Part shown: piece after piece, positions 39,202 to 55,441 of the stretch
Layout: each line of letters starts with the position of its first letter
Numbering within the stretch: the first letter of the stretch is position 1
NCBI RefSeq assembly: GCF_014145335.1
Contig: NZ_JACIVI010000003.1
Span: 293,575 to 357,574 of the forward strand
From: Aquariibacter albus
Lineage (GTDB): Bacteria; Pseudomonadota; Gammaproteobacteria; Burkholderiales; Burkholderiaceae_C
Length of the DNA stretch: 64,000 bases
Direction: 5' to 3'
The notes under the pieces: generated by a model
Seen by the model: the letters and a program-made list of their open reading frames with translations, nothing else
Databases searched by the model: none
What the model was told of the DNA's origin: nothing
Program-made: the position numbers and the translations under genes

Positions 39202-40386
39202 ATGAGTGCAGCAGAGATCTTTGTCGTCGGCGCGGCGCGTGCCCCGATCGGCGGCTTCGGCGGTTCGCTGAAAGACCTTCCCCTGGCCAAGCTGGCCACC
39301 CACGCGGTCGCGGCGGCCTTGCAGCGTGCCGGCGTGGCCACTGAGACGGTGGGCCAGCTCATCATGGGCCATGTCGTGCCCGGCGAGCCGCGCGACGCCT
39401 ACCTCAGCCGCGTCGCCGCGATCGAGGCCGGCCTGCCCAAGGAAGTCACCGCCTACAACGTGAACCGGCTCTGCGGCTCCGGCCTGCAGGCCATCGTCTG
39501 CGCGGTGCAGGGTCTGGCCCTGGGCGATGCCGAAGTGGCCGTCGGCGCCGGGGCCGAGTCCATGAGCCGGGGCGCCTACGTGCTGCCCTCGGCCCGCTGG
39601 GGCGCGCGCATGGGCGATGTGCAGGCGCTGGACTATGTCGTCGGCGCCCTGCACGACCCCTTCCAGACCATCCACATGGGCGTGACGGCCGAGAACGTCG
39701 CGGCCCAGTGCGGCATCAGCCGCGAGCAGCAGGACGCGCTCGCCCTCGAAAGCCAGCGCCGCGCCGCCCGTGCGATCGCCGAAGGCCGCTTCAAGAGCCA
39801 GATTGCGCCGGTCGAGATCGTCGGCCGCAAGGGCACCGTGGTCTTCGACACCGACGAGCACGTGCGTGCCGACACCACGCTGGAGGCCCTGGCCAAGATG
39901 CGTCCGGCCTTCAAGAAGGACGGCAGCGTGACGGCCGGCAATGCCTCGGGCATCAACGACGGCGCGGCCGCGCTGGTGCTGGCCACCGGCGCGGCGGTGA
40001 AGGCCCAGGGCCTGAAGCCGCTGGCCCGGGTCGTGTCCTACGGTCACGGCGGCGTCGAACCCGCGACCATGGGCCTGGGCCCGGTGCCGGCCACCCGCAT
40101 GGCCCTGGCCCGTGCCGGCCTGAAGGTGCAGGACCTGGCGGTCATCGAGTCGAACGAGGCCTTCGCGGCCCAGGCCCTGGCCGTGGCCCAGCAGCTGGAC
40201 TTCGATCCCGAGCGCCTGAACCCGAACGGCTCGGGCATCTCGCTCGGCCACCCGATCGGCGCGACCGGCGCCATCCTCGCGACCAAGCTGGTCTACGAGC
40301 TGCAGCGCACCGGCGGCCGCTACGGCCTGGCCACCATGTGCATCGGTGGCGGCCAGGGCATCGCGATGGTCTTCGAGCGGGTCTGA
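39202..40386 (+). CDS. Acetyl-CoA C-acetyltransferase (beta-ketothiolase)
   Basis: A 394-residue thiolase condensing two acetyl-CoA to acetoacetyl-CoA (PHA synthesis) or running in reverse in degradation. The catalytic residues are Cys91 (NRLCGSGLQA), His350 (LGHPIGATGA) and Cys380 (CIGGGQG). The protein resembles BktB/PhaA-type biosynthetic thiolases in length and motifs. A GAGGAG ribosome site lies close to the ATG. No reductase or synthase gene adjoins it, so its PHA role is inferred partly from phaR elsewhere in the window. Confidence 0.93.
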   Translation: MSAAEIFVVGAARAPIGGFGGSLKDLPLAKLATHAVAAALQRAGVATETVGQLIMGHVVPGEPRDAYLSRVAAIEAGLPKEVTAYNVNRLCGSGLQAIVCAVQGLALGDAEVAVGAGAESMSRGAYVLPSARWGARMGDVQALDYVVGALHDPFQTIHMGVTAENVAAQCGISREQQDALALESQRRAARAIAEGRFKSQIAPVEIVGRKGTVVFDTDEHVRADTTLEALAKMRPAFKKDGSVTAGNASGINDGAAALVLATGAAVKAQGLKPLARVVSYGHGGVEPATMGLGPVPATRMALARAGLKVQDLAVIESNEAFAAQALAVAQQLDFDPERLNPNGSGISLGHPIGATGAILATKLVYELQRTGGRYGLATMCIGGGQGIAMVFERV

Positions 40387-40414
40387 GCCGGCCCGGTGCG
40401 CCGCTGGCCGGGCC

Positions 40415-41527
40415 TCAGTGCAGTCGCCCGGCCGCATGCGGCGCGTGGCGGCTCGCGGCGGGTCCGGTCGGGCGGCCGGCCGCCCGAGGCACCGGCAGCC
40501 GCCGCAGCCGGCTGGGCTGCGGCATCACCGAGTGGGCCGGGGCCCAGCCCTCGGTGGCATGGGCCAGCGGCCGGGTTTGCAGCGACAGGCCGTCCAGCGA
40601 GGCCCCTCGGGCCAGCCGCTCCAGCAGCGCGCTGCAGCCCGCCTCACCCAGGGCCTCGCCGAAGGCCTGCCAGGCCTGTTGCACGCGTGTGTCGCGCCAG
40701 GCGTCCTCCACCGCATGGCGGCTGGCCTGCGGATCGGCCTGCGGTGCGGCTTCCAGCACCCGCGGCAACAGGGCGAAATGCAGGCGGCGCAGCCGCGCCC
40801 GCAGGGCCGGCGTGGGCAGTGCCGCTTCGATCTGCGCGATCCGTGCGCTGAAGCCGGGTCGCAGGTACTGCCAGGCGATCAGGGCCTGCAGGCCCTGGGC
40901 CGGGTTCAGCAGCCGCAGGCGTGGTGGCGGCAGCACGCCCAGCGGCCGGGCCAGGGCCTCGGCATGCGGCAGCGGCCGCACCATGTCCAGCAGGGCCGCC
41001 AGGCGCTGCCATTCGGCCCGCGTCAGACCTTCGGCTTCGGGCCGATCCTCGGCCTGCAGGCGCTGCAGCAGGACCTGCACGGCGGCGGCATCGCGCCGGC
41101 CCAGGGCCGCCCGCACCCGCGGCGCCAGCACGGCCAGGTGGCCGGCGGCCCAGGCGCAATCGGGCCGCAGCCGCACCAGGTCCTCGGCCAGGCGGGCCGG
41201 ATCCAGCGGCTCGCGGCTGACGGGGCAGTGGCTGCGCGCCAGACGGGCCAGATGGCGCGGGTTCAGTTCCAGGACCTCGAAGCCGCAGCCGTCGAGCCAG
41301 GCCCGGCGGCGCAGCGCCAGCCAGGGGCCGAGGCCGGGAGGATTGGCGCGGCTCCCCGCCCGGCCGGCACGCTGCGCGGCCTGGTAGCCCTGCCAGAGCG
41401 GATTGCCGGCCTGCATCAGGGCGGCCGGCGGCAGCTGGCCGTGGCAGGCATGATCCCAGCCGAGGGCGAAGCCAGTGGCGGCATCGGCCGGGTGTTCGTC
41501 GAAAGCCAGCAGGACTTGGGCGGACAT
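40415..41527 (-). CDS. Hypothetical protein, unknown family
   Basis: A 370-residue soluble protein that I do not recognise. The N-terminal part is the most distinctive: VLLAFDEHPADAATGFALGW, DHACHG, then GNPLWQGYQAAQRA and WLALRRRAWLDGCGFEVLEL, and SHCPVSREPL. The rest is Leu/Ala/Arg-rich and helical, with no signal peptide or membrane segment. GAGGAG precedes the chosen ATG at 41527; an in-frame extension further upstream is not credible. It is divergent from the WYL regulator (133 bp), which may control it. The last 25 residues are low-complexity. Confidence 0.7.
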   Translation of the reverse strand: MSAQVLLAFDEHPADAATGFALGWDHACHGQLPPAALMQAGNPLWQGYQAAQRAGRAGSRANPPGLGPWLALRRRAWLDGCGFEVLELNPRHLARLARSHCPVSREPLDPARLAEDLVRLRPDCAWAAGHLAVLAPRVRAALGRRDAAAVQVLLQRLQAEDRPEAEGLTRAEWQRLAALLDMVRPLPHAEALARPLGVLPPPRLRLLNPAQGLQALIAWQYLRPGFSARIAQIEAALPTPALRARLRRLHFALLPRVLEAAPQADPQASRHAVEDAWRDTRVQQAWQAFGEALGEAGCSALLERLARGASLDGLSLQTRPLAHATEGWAPAHSVMPQPSRLRRLPVPRAAGRPTGPAASRHAPHAAGRLH

Positions 41528-41660
41528 GGTGCGCTCCTCGGCCAGGCCCCATGCCCGGCATGGCTGCGCAGTCTGCCGGGGCGAAGGCTCAGGGCATGAG
41601 CCTGTCCCGGCAGGTTTTTGGCACACTCGGCCTGTTCCTGAACCGCCTGCCGGAGAGTCG

Positions 41661-42677
41661 ATGGACCGCACCGAACGTTTCTACCGGATCGAAACCCTGA
41701 TCCGCAGCCGCGGCTGCGTGCCCTTTGATGCACTGCAGGCGGCGCTGGAGGTTTCCCGCGCCACGCTGAACCGCGACCTGCTCTATCTGCGCGACCGCAT
41801 GGGTGCGCCCATCGTCTACGACCGCGAGCGCGGCGGCTACCGCTTCGGCGACGAGCCCTCGGCCGAGGCCGCCGCCGGCCGGGCCGGCACGGCACCGCGC
41901 CATGCCCTGCCGGGGGTCTGGTTCAGCGAGCCCGAGATCCACGCCCTGCTGAACATGCACCAGCTGATCCGCGGCCTGGACGAGGGCGGCGTGCTGGCCC
42001 GCCACCTGCAGCCGCTGCTCGACCGCCTGGACGGCATGCTCGGCGCCGATGCCGGCGAGACCCGCGAGGCGCTCAAGCGCGTGAAGGTGCTGGCAGCCGC
42101 GCGCCGGCCGGTCGACAGCCAGCACTTCGAGCACATCGGCAGCGCGCTCATCCGCCGCCGCCGGCTGAAGCTGCAGCACCACAGCCGGGCGCGCGGCGAG
42201 CATGGCGAGCGCATCGTCTCGCCGCAGCGTCTGGTGCACCACCGCCATGCCTGGTACCTGGATGCCTGGTGCCACGCCAAGGAGGCGCTGCGCCGCTTCG
42301 CCGTCGATGCGATCGAGTCCGTCGAGCCGCTGGAGCAGCGCGCCAAGGACATCCCGCTCAAGACGCTGGAAGCCGAGCTCGACGGTGGCTACGGCGCCTT
42401 CGTCGGCGGCAAGCTGCAGACGGCCAAGCTGCGCTTTTCGGCCCGCGCCGCACGCTGGGTGGCGCACGAGCAGTGGCATCCCCAGCAGCAGGGCCGCCTG
42501 CTGCCCGATGGCCGCTACCTGCTGAGCCTGCCCTACACCGAGCCCACCGAGCTGCTGATGGACCTGATGCGCCACGGCGCCGAGGTCGAGGTGCTGGGTC
42601 CCGTCGCCCTGCGCCGGCAGTTGCACGAGGCCCTGGCCGCCGCGCTGGCCCGCGCCGCGGCATCCGATCCGGACTGA
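41661..42677 (+). CDS. WYL-domain transcriptional regulator (YafY-like)
   Basis: A 338-residue regulator. The N-terminal HTH_11 motif is MDRTERFYRIETLIRSRGCV, then FDALQAALEVSRATLNRDL. The WYL ligand-sensing domain (about residues 150-230) includes HHRHAWYLDAWCHAKEALRR, with the WYL triad region intact as W-Y-L, and a WCX C-terminal extension follows. Such proteins bind nucleic acid or nucleotide ligands and often control stress or defence genes. A CGGAGAG ribosome site is 4-10 bp upstream. The divergent unknown gene is its likeliest target. Confidence 0.88.
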   Translation: MDRTERFYRIETLIRSRGCVPFDALQAALEVSRATLNRDLLYLRDRMGAPIVYDRERGGYRFGDEPSAEAAAGRAGTAPRHALPGVWFSEPEIHALLNMHQLIRGLDEGGVLARHLQPLLDRLDGMLGADAGETREALKRVKVLAAARRPVDSQHFEHIGSALIRRRRLKLQHHSRARGEHGERIVSPQRLVHHRHAWYLDAWCHAKEALRRFAVDAIESVEPLEQRAKDIPLKTLEAELDGGYGAFVGGKLQTAKLRFSARAARWVAHEQWHPQQQGRLLPDGRYLLSLPYTEPTELLMDLMRHGAEVEVLGPVALRRQLHEALAAALARAAASDPD

Positions 42678-42797
42678 GCCGCCTGGCCTGCAGCTTGCTG
42701 ACCCCCCGGGTCGGGACCGCCACGGGGGCCGGTCCGGGCGGCCGGGGGTCACGGGCCGCCGCTACCATCGCCCGCTTTGGGCCACCGGGGAGTCGAG

Positions 42798-43661
42798 TTG
42801 GAGCTGAGCGTTTTGTGGTTGCAGGCGGCCGCGATGGGCGTCGTCGAGGGGCTGACCGAGTTCCTGCCGATTTCCAGCACCGGGCACCTGATCCTGGCCG
42901 GATCGCTGATCGGCTTCACCGGCGAGATCGCCAAGGTCTTCGAGGTCGCCATCCAGACCGGCGCCATGCTGGCCGTGATCTGGGAGTACCGCAGCCGCCT
43001 GGGCGCCACGCTCTCGGGCCTGCCGGCCCGCGAGCCCTGGGCCTGGCGCTTCGCGCGCAATGTGGTGATCGCCTTCATCCCGGCCGTCGTGCTGGGCCTG
43101 GCCTTCGGTAAGGCCGTGAAGGCCCATCTCTTCCACCCCGTGCCGGTCGCGCTGGCCTTCATCGTCGGCGGCCTGATCATCCTGTGGGTGGAAGGCCGGC
43201 ACCGCCGCCGCTTCGGTGCGATGGATTCGGCCGGCGAGCGCCGCGCACGCATCGAGTCGGTGGACGACATGAACGCGCTCGATGCGCTGAAGGTCGGCCT
43301 GATCCAGTGCCTGGCCCTGATCCCCGGCACCAGCCGCTCGGGTTCGACCATCATCGGCGGCATGGTGCTGGGCTTCTCGCGCAAGGCGGCGACCGAGTTC
43401 AGCTTCTACCTCGGCATCCCCACCCTGATCGGTGCGGGCGCCTATGCGCTGTGGAAGCAGCGCGAGCTGCTGAGCTGGGGCGATCTGCCGGTCTTCCTGA
43501 TCGGCAGCGTCTTCGCCTTCCTCAGCGCGCTGATCTGCATCCGCTGGCTGATCCGCTATGTGTCGACCCACGACTTCACGGTCTTCGCCTGGTATCGCAT
43601 CGTCTTCGGCCTGCTGGTGCTGCTGACGGCCTCGACCGGCTGGGTCGACTGGTCGGCCTGA
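42798..43661 (+). CDS. uppP: Undecaprenyl-diphosphate phosphatase
   Basis: A 287-residue, multi-helix membrane enzyme (BacA family) that recycles undecaprenyl pyrophosphate for peptidoglycan synthesis. Its two signature motifs are [20 protein letters not shown] near the N-terminus and [20 protein letters not shown] in the second half, holding the catalytic Glu, His and Arg. The start is TTG at 42798, preceded by GGGGAG 5 bp away, which fits the family N-terminus ([11 protein letters not shown]); the upstream TTG at 42777 has no ribosome site. Overproduction in other species gives bacitracin resistance. Confidence 0.94.
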   Translation: MELSVLWLQAAAMGVVEGLTEFLPISSTGHLILAGSLIGFTGEIAKVFEVAIQTGAMLAVIWEYRSRLGATLSGLPAREPWAWRFARNVVIAFIPAVVLGLAFGKAVKAHLFHPVPVALAFIVGGLIILWVEGRHRRRFGAMDSAGERRARIESVDDMNALDALKVGLIQCLALIPGTSRSGSTIIGGMVLGFSRKAATEFSFYLGIPTLIGAGAYALWKQRELLSWGDLPVFLIGSVFAFLSALICIRWLIRYVSTHDFTVFAWYRIVFGLLVLLTASTGWVDWSA

Positions 43662-43674
43662 GCCCGGCGCGGCC

Positions 43675-44415
43675 TCAGCGCCGCATGAACAGCAGGTCCC
43701 ACACCCCGTGGCCCAGGCGCAGGCCGCGCTGCTCGAACTTGGTCAGCGGCCGGTAGTCGGGCCGCTCCGCATAGCCGGTGGCCGGCGCGGTGTTCTGCAG
43801 CGCGGGCTCGGCCGACAGCACCTCCAGCATCTGCTCGGCATAGGGCTGCCAGTCGGTCGCGCAGTGCAGCAGGCCGCCCGGGGCCAGGCGCGTCACCAGG
43901 TCGGCGATGAAGGGGGGCTGCACCAGGCGGCGCTTGTTGTGCCGCTTCTTGTGCCAGGGATCGGGGAAGAAGATGTGCACGCCGGCCAGGCTGGCCGGCG
44001 GGATCATCGTGGCGAGCACCTCCACCGCATCGTGCTGGACGATGCGCAGATTGCGCAGGCCGCCGGCTTCGATGGCCTGCAGCAGCGCGCCGACGCCGGG
44101 TTCGTGCACCTCGCAGCCGATGAAATCGGTGTCGGGCCGCGCCGCGGCGATGGCGGCCGTGGCCGCACCCATGCCGAAGCCGATCTCCAGCACGCGCGGT
44201 GCGGCGCGGCCGAAGACGGCCTCCCAGTCGGGCGGCGTGGCCTGGAAGGGCAGGCGGTAGCGCGGCGCCAGCTCGGCCAGCGCACGGATCTGGCCGCTGC
44301 CCATGCGGCCGGCGCGCAGCACGAAGCTGCGGATCGGCCGGCCGGCGGGCGAGGGGGCGGACACGGGCTCGGCCGGCGGGCCGGCAGGATCGGGCGGAAG
44401 GACGGGGTCGGACAT
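43675..44415 (-). CDS. trmB: tRNA (guanine-N7-)-methyltransferase
   Basis: A 246-residue SAM methyltransferase that makes m7G46 in tRNA. The N-terminal 30 residues are Pro-rich; [14 protein letters not shown] then leads into the fold. SAM motif I is [16 protein letters not shown], the family motif is [15 protein letters not shown], and the C-terminal signature is [19 protein letters not shown]. It converges on uppP with 13 bp between. About 160 bp of gene-free sequence separates it from the kinase gene upstream. Confidence 0.95.
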   Translation of the reverse strand: MSDPVLPPDPAGPPAEPVSAPSPAGRPIRSFVLRAGRMGSGQIRALAELAPRYRLPFQATPPDWEAVFGRAAPRVLEIGFGMGAATAAIAAARPDTDFIGCEVHEPGVGALLQAIEAGGLRNLRIVQHDAVEVLATMIPPASLAGVHIFFPDPWHKKRHNKRRLVQPPFIADLVTRLAPGGLLHCATDWQPYAEQMLEVLSAEPALQNTAPATGYAERPDYRPLTKFEQRGLRLGHGVWDLLFMRR

Positions 44416-44574
44416 CGTTCAGGCTGCGGCCGCCGGGCGGTCGCGGGGGAGGGCGCCGGCAGGGCGCGGGAAGACAGCAGGAAGACGGCAGGAAGGGTTC
44501 GGACGCGCCGCAGGGTGGCGGGCAGGGCCGGGCTGGCGTGGCGGACCCGGCCGGGTCAGGCCAGGCCGGGCGAC
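44416..44574. other. Gene-free gap upstream of trmB
   Basis: About 160 bp with no convincing frame. It contains a short purine-rich imperfect repeat (GGAAGACAGCA / GGAAGACGGCA around 44470-44492). I see no promoter consensus. Confidence 0.4.
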
Positions 44575-45252
44575 TCAGCCGCTCGGCGGCGCGTCACGGC
44601 GCGCATGGTCCAGCCTTTCGCAGGCCGGGTCCAGGCATTCCAGGCAGCGCGCGCGCCAGCGGCTGAAGGGCGCGCCCTCGTCGGCGCTGCGCCAGGCCGG
44701 TGCGGCGGCGGGGGTCAGGCCGGGCAGGCCGTCGAGCGCGGCCCGGGCGGCGGCGGTGCGGGCTTCGTCGAGGCCGTAGATCACGCGGTGGTCCAGGCCC
44801 AGGGCCTGCAGCTGCGCGCGCAGCAGGCGATCGACCGGCGCACGCACCTGCGGGCCATCGCGCTGCAGGCCGTCGGCCTGCCAGGGCAGGTCCAGGCCGG
44901 TCAGCAGGGTGCGGGCCACGGTCGCGCGGTGGCTGGCGCCGGCGGCGGGGTAGAGGCTGCGGTCGCCGAAGACGATCTCGCTGTACACGGCGGTCTGCAG
45001 GCCGGTGGTGTCGGCCAGCACCAGGGCATGGCGGGCGGCGGCGGCCTCGATGCGGCGCTGCTGCTCGGCCGCGATGCCGGCCTGTTCGTCCCGGCGCGGC
45101 GTGCGGCCGGCGGCGGCGCAGAAGTCGCGCAGCCATTCGCTGACGACGACCGCATCGTGGCCCTCGCCGCGTAGCGTCAGCGCCAGCGCATGCGCCAGGG
45201 TGGACTTGCCGCTGCTCTCCGCGCCGAGCAGCGCGATCACCAGGCCGGGCAT
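44575..45252 (-). CDS. NadR-like nicotinamide riboside kinase (AAA ATPase)
   Basis: A 225-residue P-loop kinase. The Walker A motif is GAESSGKST (residues 10-18); VVSEWLRDF, RRDEQAGIAAEQQRRIEAAA and VLADTTGLQTAVYSEIVFGD resemble the ribosylnicotinamide kinase half of NadR. It would phosphorylate nicotinamide riboside to NMN in the cytoplasm. It starts 22 bp after the pnuC gene, so the pair forms an uptake-and-trap module for NAD salvage. The N-terminal HTH and adenylyltransferase domains of E. coli NadR are absent. Confidence 0.87.
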   Translation of the reverse strand: MPGLVIALLGAESSGKSTLAHALALTLRGEGHDAVVVSEWLRDFCAAAGRTPRRDEQAGIAAEQQRRIEAAAARHALVLADTTGLQTAVYSEIVFGDRSLYPAAGASHRATVARTLLTGLDLPWQADGLQRDGPQVRAPVDRLLRAQLQALGLDHRVIYGLDEARTAAARAALDGLPGLTPAAAPAWRSADEGAPFSRWRARCLECLDPACERLDHARRDAPPSG

Positions 45253-45274
45253 GGCGGGGGCTCCGTCCGCGGCC

Positions 45275-45919
45275 TCAGGCCCGCGCGCCGGCCTGGCGTG
45301 CCCAGGCCCGCAGGCCCAGCAGGGCCATGCCCAGGAAGAGGCCGTAGAGCCCCGCGCTCAGCAGCAGGCCCTGCTGCAGGAAGAGGCCGATGGCCACGGC
45401 ATTCACCGCGACCCAGCCCCACCAGTGCTCGACCCGCTTGCGCACCAGCAGGACCTGCGCGACCACGCTGCCTGCGGTGACGAAGGCGTCCAGCCAGGCG
45501 GCGCCGCTGTCGGTGCCGTGGTGCAGGCCCAGGGCCAGCAGCGGCCACAGCAGGGCCAGGGCCAGCAGGGCGGCCAGACGCTGGCGCAGCGTCAGCCAGC
45601 GCACGCGCAGGGCCTGGCCGTCGGTTTCGCGGCCGTGCAGCCACTGCCACCAGCCCAGGCCGGCTACCACGATGAAGAGCAGCTGCAGCGCGGCGCTGCC
45701 GTAGAGCCGGTCGTTCCAGAAGACCAGGCCGTAGAGCGCCGAGCTGAGGATGGCCAGCGGCCAGGCCGCCGCATGCACGCGGATGTTGCAGACCACCATG
45801 GCCAGGCCGAGCAGGGCCCCGATCAGCTCGGCGCGACTGCTCAGGCCGTGCAGCGTCTCGGCGCGCAGCCAGTCGATCGGCGCGGCCAGCAGGGCCGGAA
45901 GGGGGGCCAGCTCGCTCAT
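45275..45919 (-). CDS. pnuC: Nicotinamide riboside transporter PnuC
   Basis: A 214-residue membrane protein with seven predicted helices. Family landmarks are LLGLAMVVCNIRVHAAAWPL at the N-terminus, GLVFWNDRLYGSAALQLLFI, GWWQWLHG and the C-terminal VEHWWGWVAVNAVAIGLFL. PnuC proteins are facilitators, so uptake depends on phosphorylation by the adjoining kinase. It sits downstream of ftsB (75 bp). I see no NAD-responsive operator or riboswitch upstream; the vitamin specificity rests on the kinase context. Confidence 0.92.
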   Translation of the reverse strand: MSELAPLPALLAAPIDWLRAETLHGLSSRAELIGALLGLAMVVCNIRVHAAAWPLAILSSALYGLVFWNDRLYGSAALQLLFIVVAGLGWWQWLHGRETDGQALRVRWLTLRQRLAALLALALLWPLLALGLHHGTDSGAAWLDAFVTAGSVVAQVLLVRKRVEHWWGWVAVNAVAIGLFLQQGLLLSAGLYGLFLGMALLGLRAWARQAGARA

Positions 45920-45994
45920 CGCGGGGGCGGCGCCGGAGGGGCGCGAGAAGAGGGGGAATCTGTGGGTCGCGCCCCGGGCGCCGCCGCGACGGGC

Positions 45995-46270
45995 TCAGCG
46001 ACGCGGGCCGAACTGCACGACGATCTCGTCGGCCTGGACCATGCCAAGCTCGACGCGGGCCCGCTCCTCGAGCAGTTCCAGCCCTTCGCGCAGGTCGCGG
46101 ACTTCCGCGAGCAGGCGTGCGTTCTGTTCGCGGGCCTGCTCATTGCGGGCCTGCTTGCCGGCCAGCTCGCCCTGGAGCCGGGCGAGCTGGGCCAGGCCGC
46201 TGTCGCCCAGCCAGAGCTGCGCCTGCACCAGCAGGAGCAGCCCGGCCAGCAGGCCGTTGAGCCAGCGCAT
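45995..46270 (-). CDS. ftsB: Cell division protein FtsB
   Basis: A 91-residue bitopic divisome protein. A short cytoplasmic start and one helix (WLNGLLAGLLLLVQAQLWLG) are followed by a periplasmic coiled coil (LQGELAGKQARNEQAREQNA ... EVRDLREGLELLEERARVEL), then the conserved ELGMVQADEIVVQF end. It bridges FtsL and FtsQ at the septum. It lies 51 bp downstream of eno, the usual partner order in proteobacteria. Confidence 0.94.
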   Translation of the reverse strand: MRWLNGLLAGLLLLVQAQLWLGDSGLAQLARLQGELAGKQARNEQAREQNARLLAEVRDLREGLELLEERARVELGMVQADEIVVQFGPRR

Positions 46271-46321
46271 CGCAGGCCTTTCGGTCGACAGCGCCTGAAG
46301 CGGGGTCGGGACGGGCCCGGC

Positions 46322-52992
<6,671 letters not shown>

Positions 52993-53084
52993 CGCAGGGC
53001 AGCGGGGGGCTGGACGGAAAGCGGGTCAGGGAAGGGGCCGGGCCGGCGGCCGAGGCGCCGGGCCAGCCCGCCGGCGGCGGGGCC

Positions 53085-54431
53085 TCAGAAGGGCGCGTCC
53101 TCGTCCGGACGGCGGGGCGGCTCGCCCTCGGGCTCGGTCCCGGACCCCGTCGCGTCGCGCTGCGACGCTTCGGTCGGCAGGGCGTCCGGCATTTCGAAGC
53201 CGGCTTCGGACTCGGGGGCTTCAGCCCAGGCCGCGGGCGCGGCCTCGTCCTGCAGCGGCTCGACCGGCGCGAAAGCGGCTTCGGCCGCCGCCTTCGCCAG
53301 GCTGTGTTCGCTCGGGACGAAGGGGGCGGCGGGCGGCCGCGGGCGGCGCTCGGCCACCTCGCGCGGCGGCGGTGCGGCGGGCAGGTCGGCCTTGCGGATG
53401 CGAACCGGCGGGCGGGGTGCGGCCGGGGCCGGGGCCTCGACGGGCGCCGGCGGCGGGGCTTCGACGTAGTCCGCACCGATGGGCTGCAGGAAGGCCAGGG
53501 TGGCGGCTTCGGGGTCGGCAACGGCCGCCGGCTTGCGCGGTGTCGCGCGCGGCTTCACGGCCGGCTTGGCGGCGGGCCGGGTGGCCTGGGCAGGGCCGCT
53601 GGCCGCCTCGGCCGGCTCGTCCTTGATGACCCGGGTGTAGGGCGCCAGGATCTGCACGAGCTGGGCATAGATGCGCGGGTTGCCCGCCACCAGCTCGCGC
53701 TGGTGCAGGAAGTCGGCTTCGCCGGTGAAGTTGCCGACCAGGCCCCCGGCCTCGGTGATGATCAGCGAGCCCGCCGCCACGTCCCAGGGGTTCAGGCCGG
53801 TCTCGAAGAAGCCGTCGTACCAGCCGGCGGCCACGTAGCACAGGTCCAGCGCGGCAGCGCCCGGGCGGCGCAGGCCGGCGCAGACCTGCATCACGTCCTC
53901 GAAGATCTTGAGGTAGCGCTTGAAGTTGTCGCCCTTGCGGAAAGGAAAGCCGGTGCCGATCAGGGCTTCGAGCATGCGGCTGCGCTTGGAGACCCGCAGG
54001 CGGCGGTCGTTCAGGTAGGCGCCCTTGCCCTTGCTGGCGTAGAACAGGTCGTTGCGCGCCGGGTCGTAGACGACCGCCTGCTGCACCTGGCCGCGGAAGG
54101 CCAGCGCGATCGAGACCGCATAGACCGGGAAGCCGTGGATGAAATTGGTCGTGCCGTCGAGCGGATCGATGATCCAGACGTACTCGCTGTCGCGCGCGCC
54201 ATGGGTCCGCCCCGATTCCTCGGCCAGGATGCCGTGGCCGGGGTAGGCCTGCAGCAGGGTCTCGATGATGGCCATCTCGGCCGCGCTGTCGACTTCGGTC
54301 ACGAAGTCGTTGTGCGACTTGGCCGTGACCTGAACACGCTCGATGTCCAGCGCCGCCCGGTTGATGATCGCGCCCGCGGCCCGTGCGGCCTTGATCGCGA
54401 TGTTGAGCATGGGATGCAGGGTCTGGGACAT
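53085..54431 (-). CDS. suhB: Inositol-1-monophosphatase SuhB with long C-terminal extension
   Basis: A 448-residue protein. Residues 1-271 are a complete SuhB/IMPase: [28 protein letters not shown], Glu71 (EESG), Asp89 and Asp92 (DPLDGTTNF) and Asp217 (NPWDVAAG). Residues 272-448 form an Ala/Pro/Glu-rich, probably disordered tail ([18 protein letters not shown] near its start, PPRREDEDAPF-like end). SuhB is normally about 267 residues and also binds the Nus antitermination machinery. The frame through the tail is clean, so it is a genuine extension or fusion. The MSQTLHPML start fits the family. Confidence 0.93.
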   Translation of the reverse strand: MSQTLHPMLNIAIKAARAAGAIINRAALDIERVQVTAKSHNDFVTEVDSAAEMAIIETLLQAYPGHGILAEESGRTHGARDSEYVWIIDPLDGTTNFIHGFPVYAVSIALAFRGQVQQAVVYDPARNDLFYASKGKGAYLNDRRLRVSKRSRMLEALIGTGFPFRKGDNFKRYLKIFEDVMQVCAGLRRPGAAALDLCYVAAGWYDGFFETGLNPWDVAAGSLIITEAGGLVGNFTGEADFLHQRELVAGNPRIYAQLVQILAPYTRVIKDEPAEAASGPAQATRPAAKPAVKPRATPRKPAAVADPEAATLAFLQPIGADYVEAPPPAPVEAPAPAAPRPPVRIRKADLPAAPPPREVAERRPRPPAAPFVPSEHSLAKAAAEAAFAPVEPLQDEAAPAAWAEAPESEAGFEMPDALPTEASQRDATGSGTEPEGEPPRRPDEDAPF

Positions 54432-54673
54432 GGCGTGCAGCGCGGGGCGAGGGGTGCGGGCCGGTGCGGCCGCGAAGGGCGGCATCGGCAGGGCGGTGGC
54501 GGGGACAAAGAGCGGGGTGCATCGTCGTGGCGCAAGGCCGCCAGAAGCACCCGGGTAACCCCCGAGTTTAGCCCTGCGGCGCATCCCGTCCGGGCGCCGG
54601 CCCGGCCTGCGGCGCAGGCGCGACACTGCCGGCCTGCGCCACCCTGCCTCACCCTCCCGCGCCGCGTCCCGCC

Positions 54674-55441
54674 ATGAACGATGTCACCGCCGACCCCAGC
54701 ACCTTCATCCTGGTGGGCACCAGCCACGCCGGCAATGTGGGCGCGGCCGCGCGCGCGATCAAGGTCATGGGCTTCGGTCGCCTGGTGCTGGTGGCGCCGC
54801 GCTTTGCCGACGTGCTGAGCCGCGAGGAGACGGTGGCGATGGCCAGCGGCGCGGCCGACGTGCTGACCCGCGCCCGCATCGTTGCCTCCCTGGATGAGGC
54901 CCTGGCCGGGGTCGACCACGCCTGCGCCACCGCCATGACCCCGCGCGACTTCGGCCCGCCCACCCGCGCCCCGCGCGAGGCCCTGGCCGCCCTGGCCGCA
55001 GTGCCGCCGAACGGCGGTCCGCGCGTGGGTTTCGTCTTCGGCAGCGAGCGCTACGGCCTGTCCAACGAGGATGTCTACCGCTGCCACAGCGTGCTGAGTA
55101 TCCCGACCGCGCCGGGCTACGGCTCGCTCAACCTGGCCCAGGCGGTGCAGTTGATGGCTTATGAGTGGCGCTGCGCGCTCGGCGGCTTTGCCGTGGCCGG
55201 CCGCCGCACCGACCCGGCCCTGGCCGACGCGGCGGCCGTGCAGGGCCTGCTGGCGCACTGGCGCGAGGCCCTGGTCGCCACCGGCTTCCTCGACCCGGCC
55301 GCCCCCAAGAAGGCGCTGCCGCGGCTCAACGCCCTGCTCAACCGGGCCCAGCCCACGCAGGAGGAGGTGCACCTGCTGCGCGGCATCGCCAAGGCCGTGC
55401 TGGAGCGCGCGGCCGGCGGCACCGGACAATCGCGGCCATGA
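54674..55441 (+). CDS. trmJ: tRNA (cytidine/uridine-2'-O-)-methyltransferase TrmJ
   Basis: A 255-residue SPOUT methyltransferase that 2'-O-methylates position 32 of tRNA. It has the trefoil-knot sequence [20 protein letters not shown], then [27 protein letters not shown] and the [20 protein letters not shown] knot. The C-terminal helical extension (residues 165-250) is the TrmJ dimer domain. It is divergent from suhB (242 bp) and overlaps greB by ATGA, an unusual pair that suggests coupled expression of tRNA modification and transcript cleavage. Confidence 0.92.
   Translation: MNDVTADPSTFILVGTSHAGNVGAAARAIKVMGFGRLVLVAPRFADVLSREETVAMASGAADVLTRARIVASLDEALAGVDHACATAMTPRDFGPPTRAPREALAALAAVPPNGGPRVGFVFGSERYGLSNEDVYRCHSVLSIPTAPGYGSLNLAQAVQLMAYEWRCALGGFAVAGRRTDPALADAAAVQGLLAHWREALVATGFLDPAAPKKALPRLNALLNRAQPTQEEVHLLRGIAKAVLERAAGGTGQSRP

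Noticed and set aside
41600..41640. Sigma-54 promoter before the WYL regulator (TGGCAC present)
   Set aside because: The GC element expected at -12 is missing at the required spacing.
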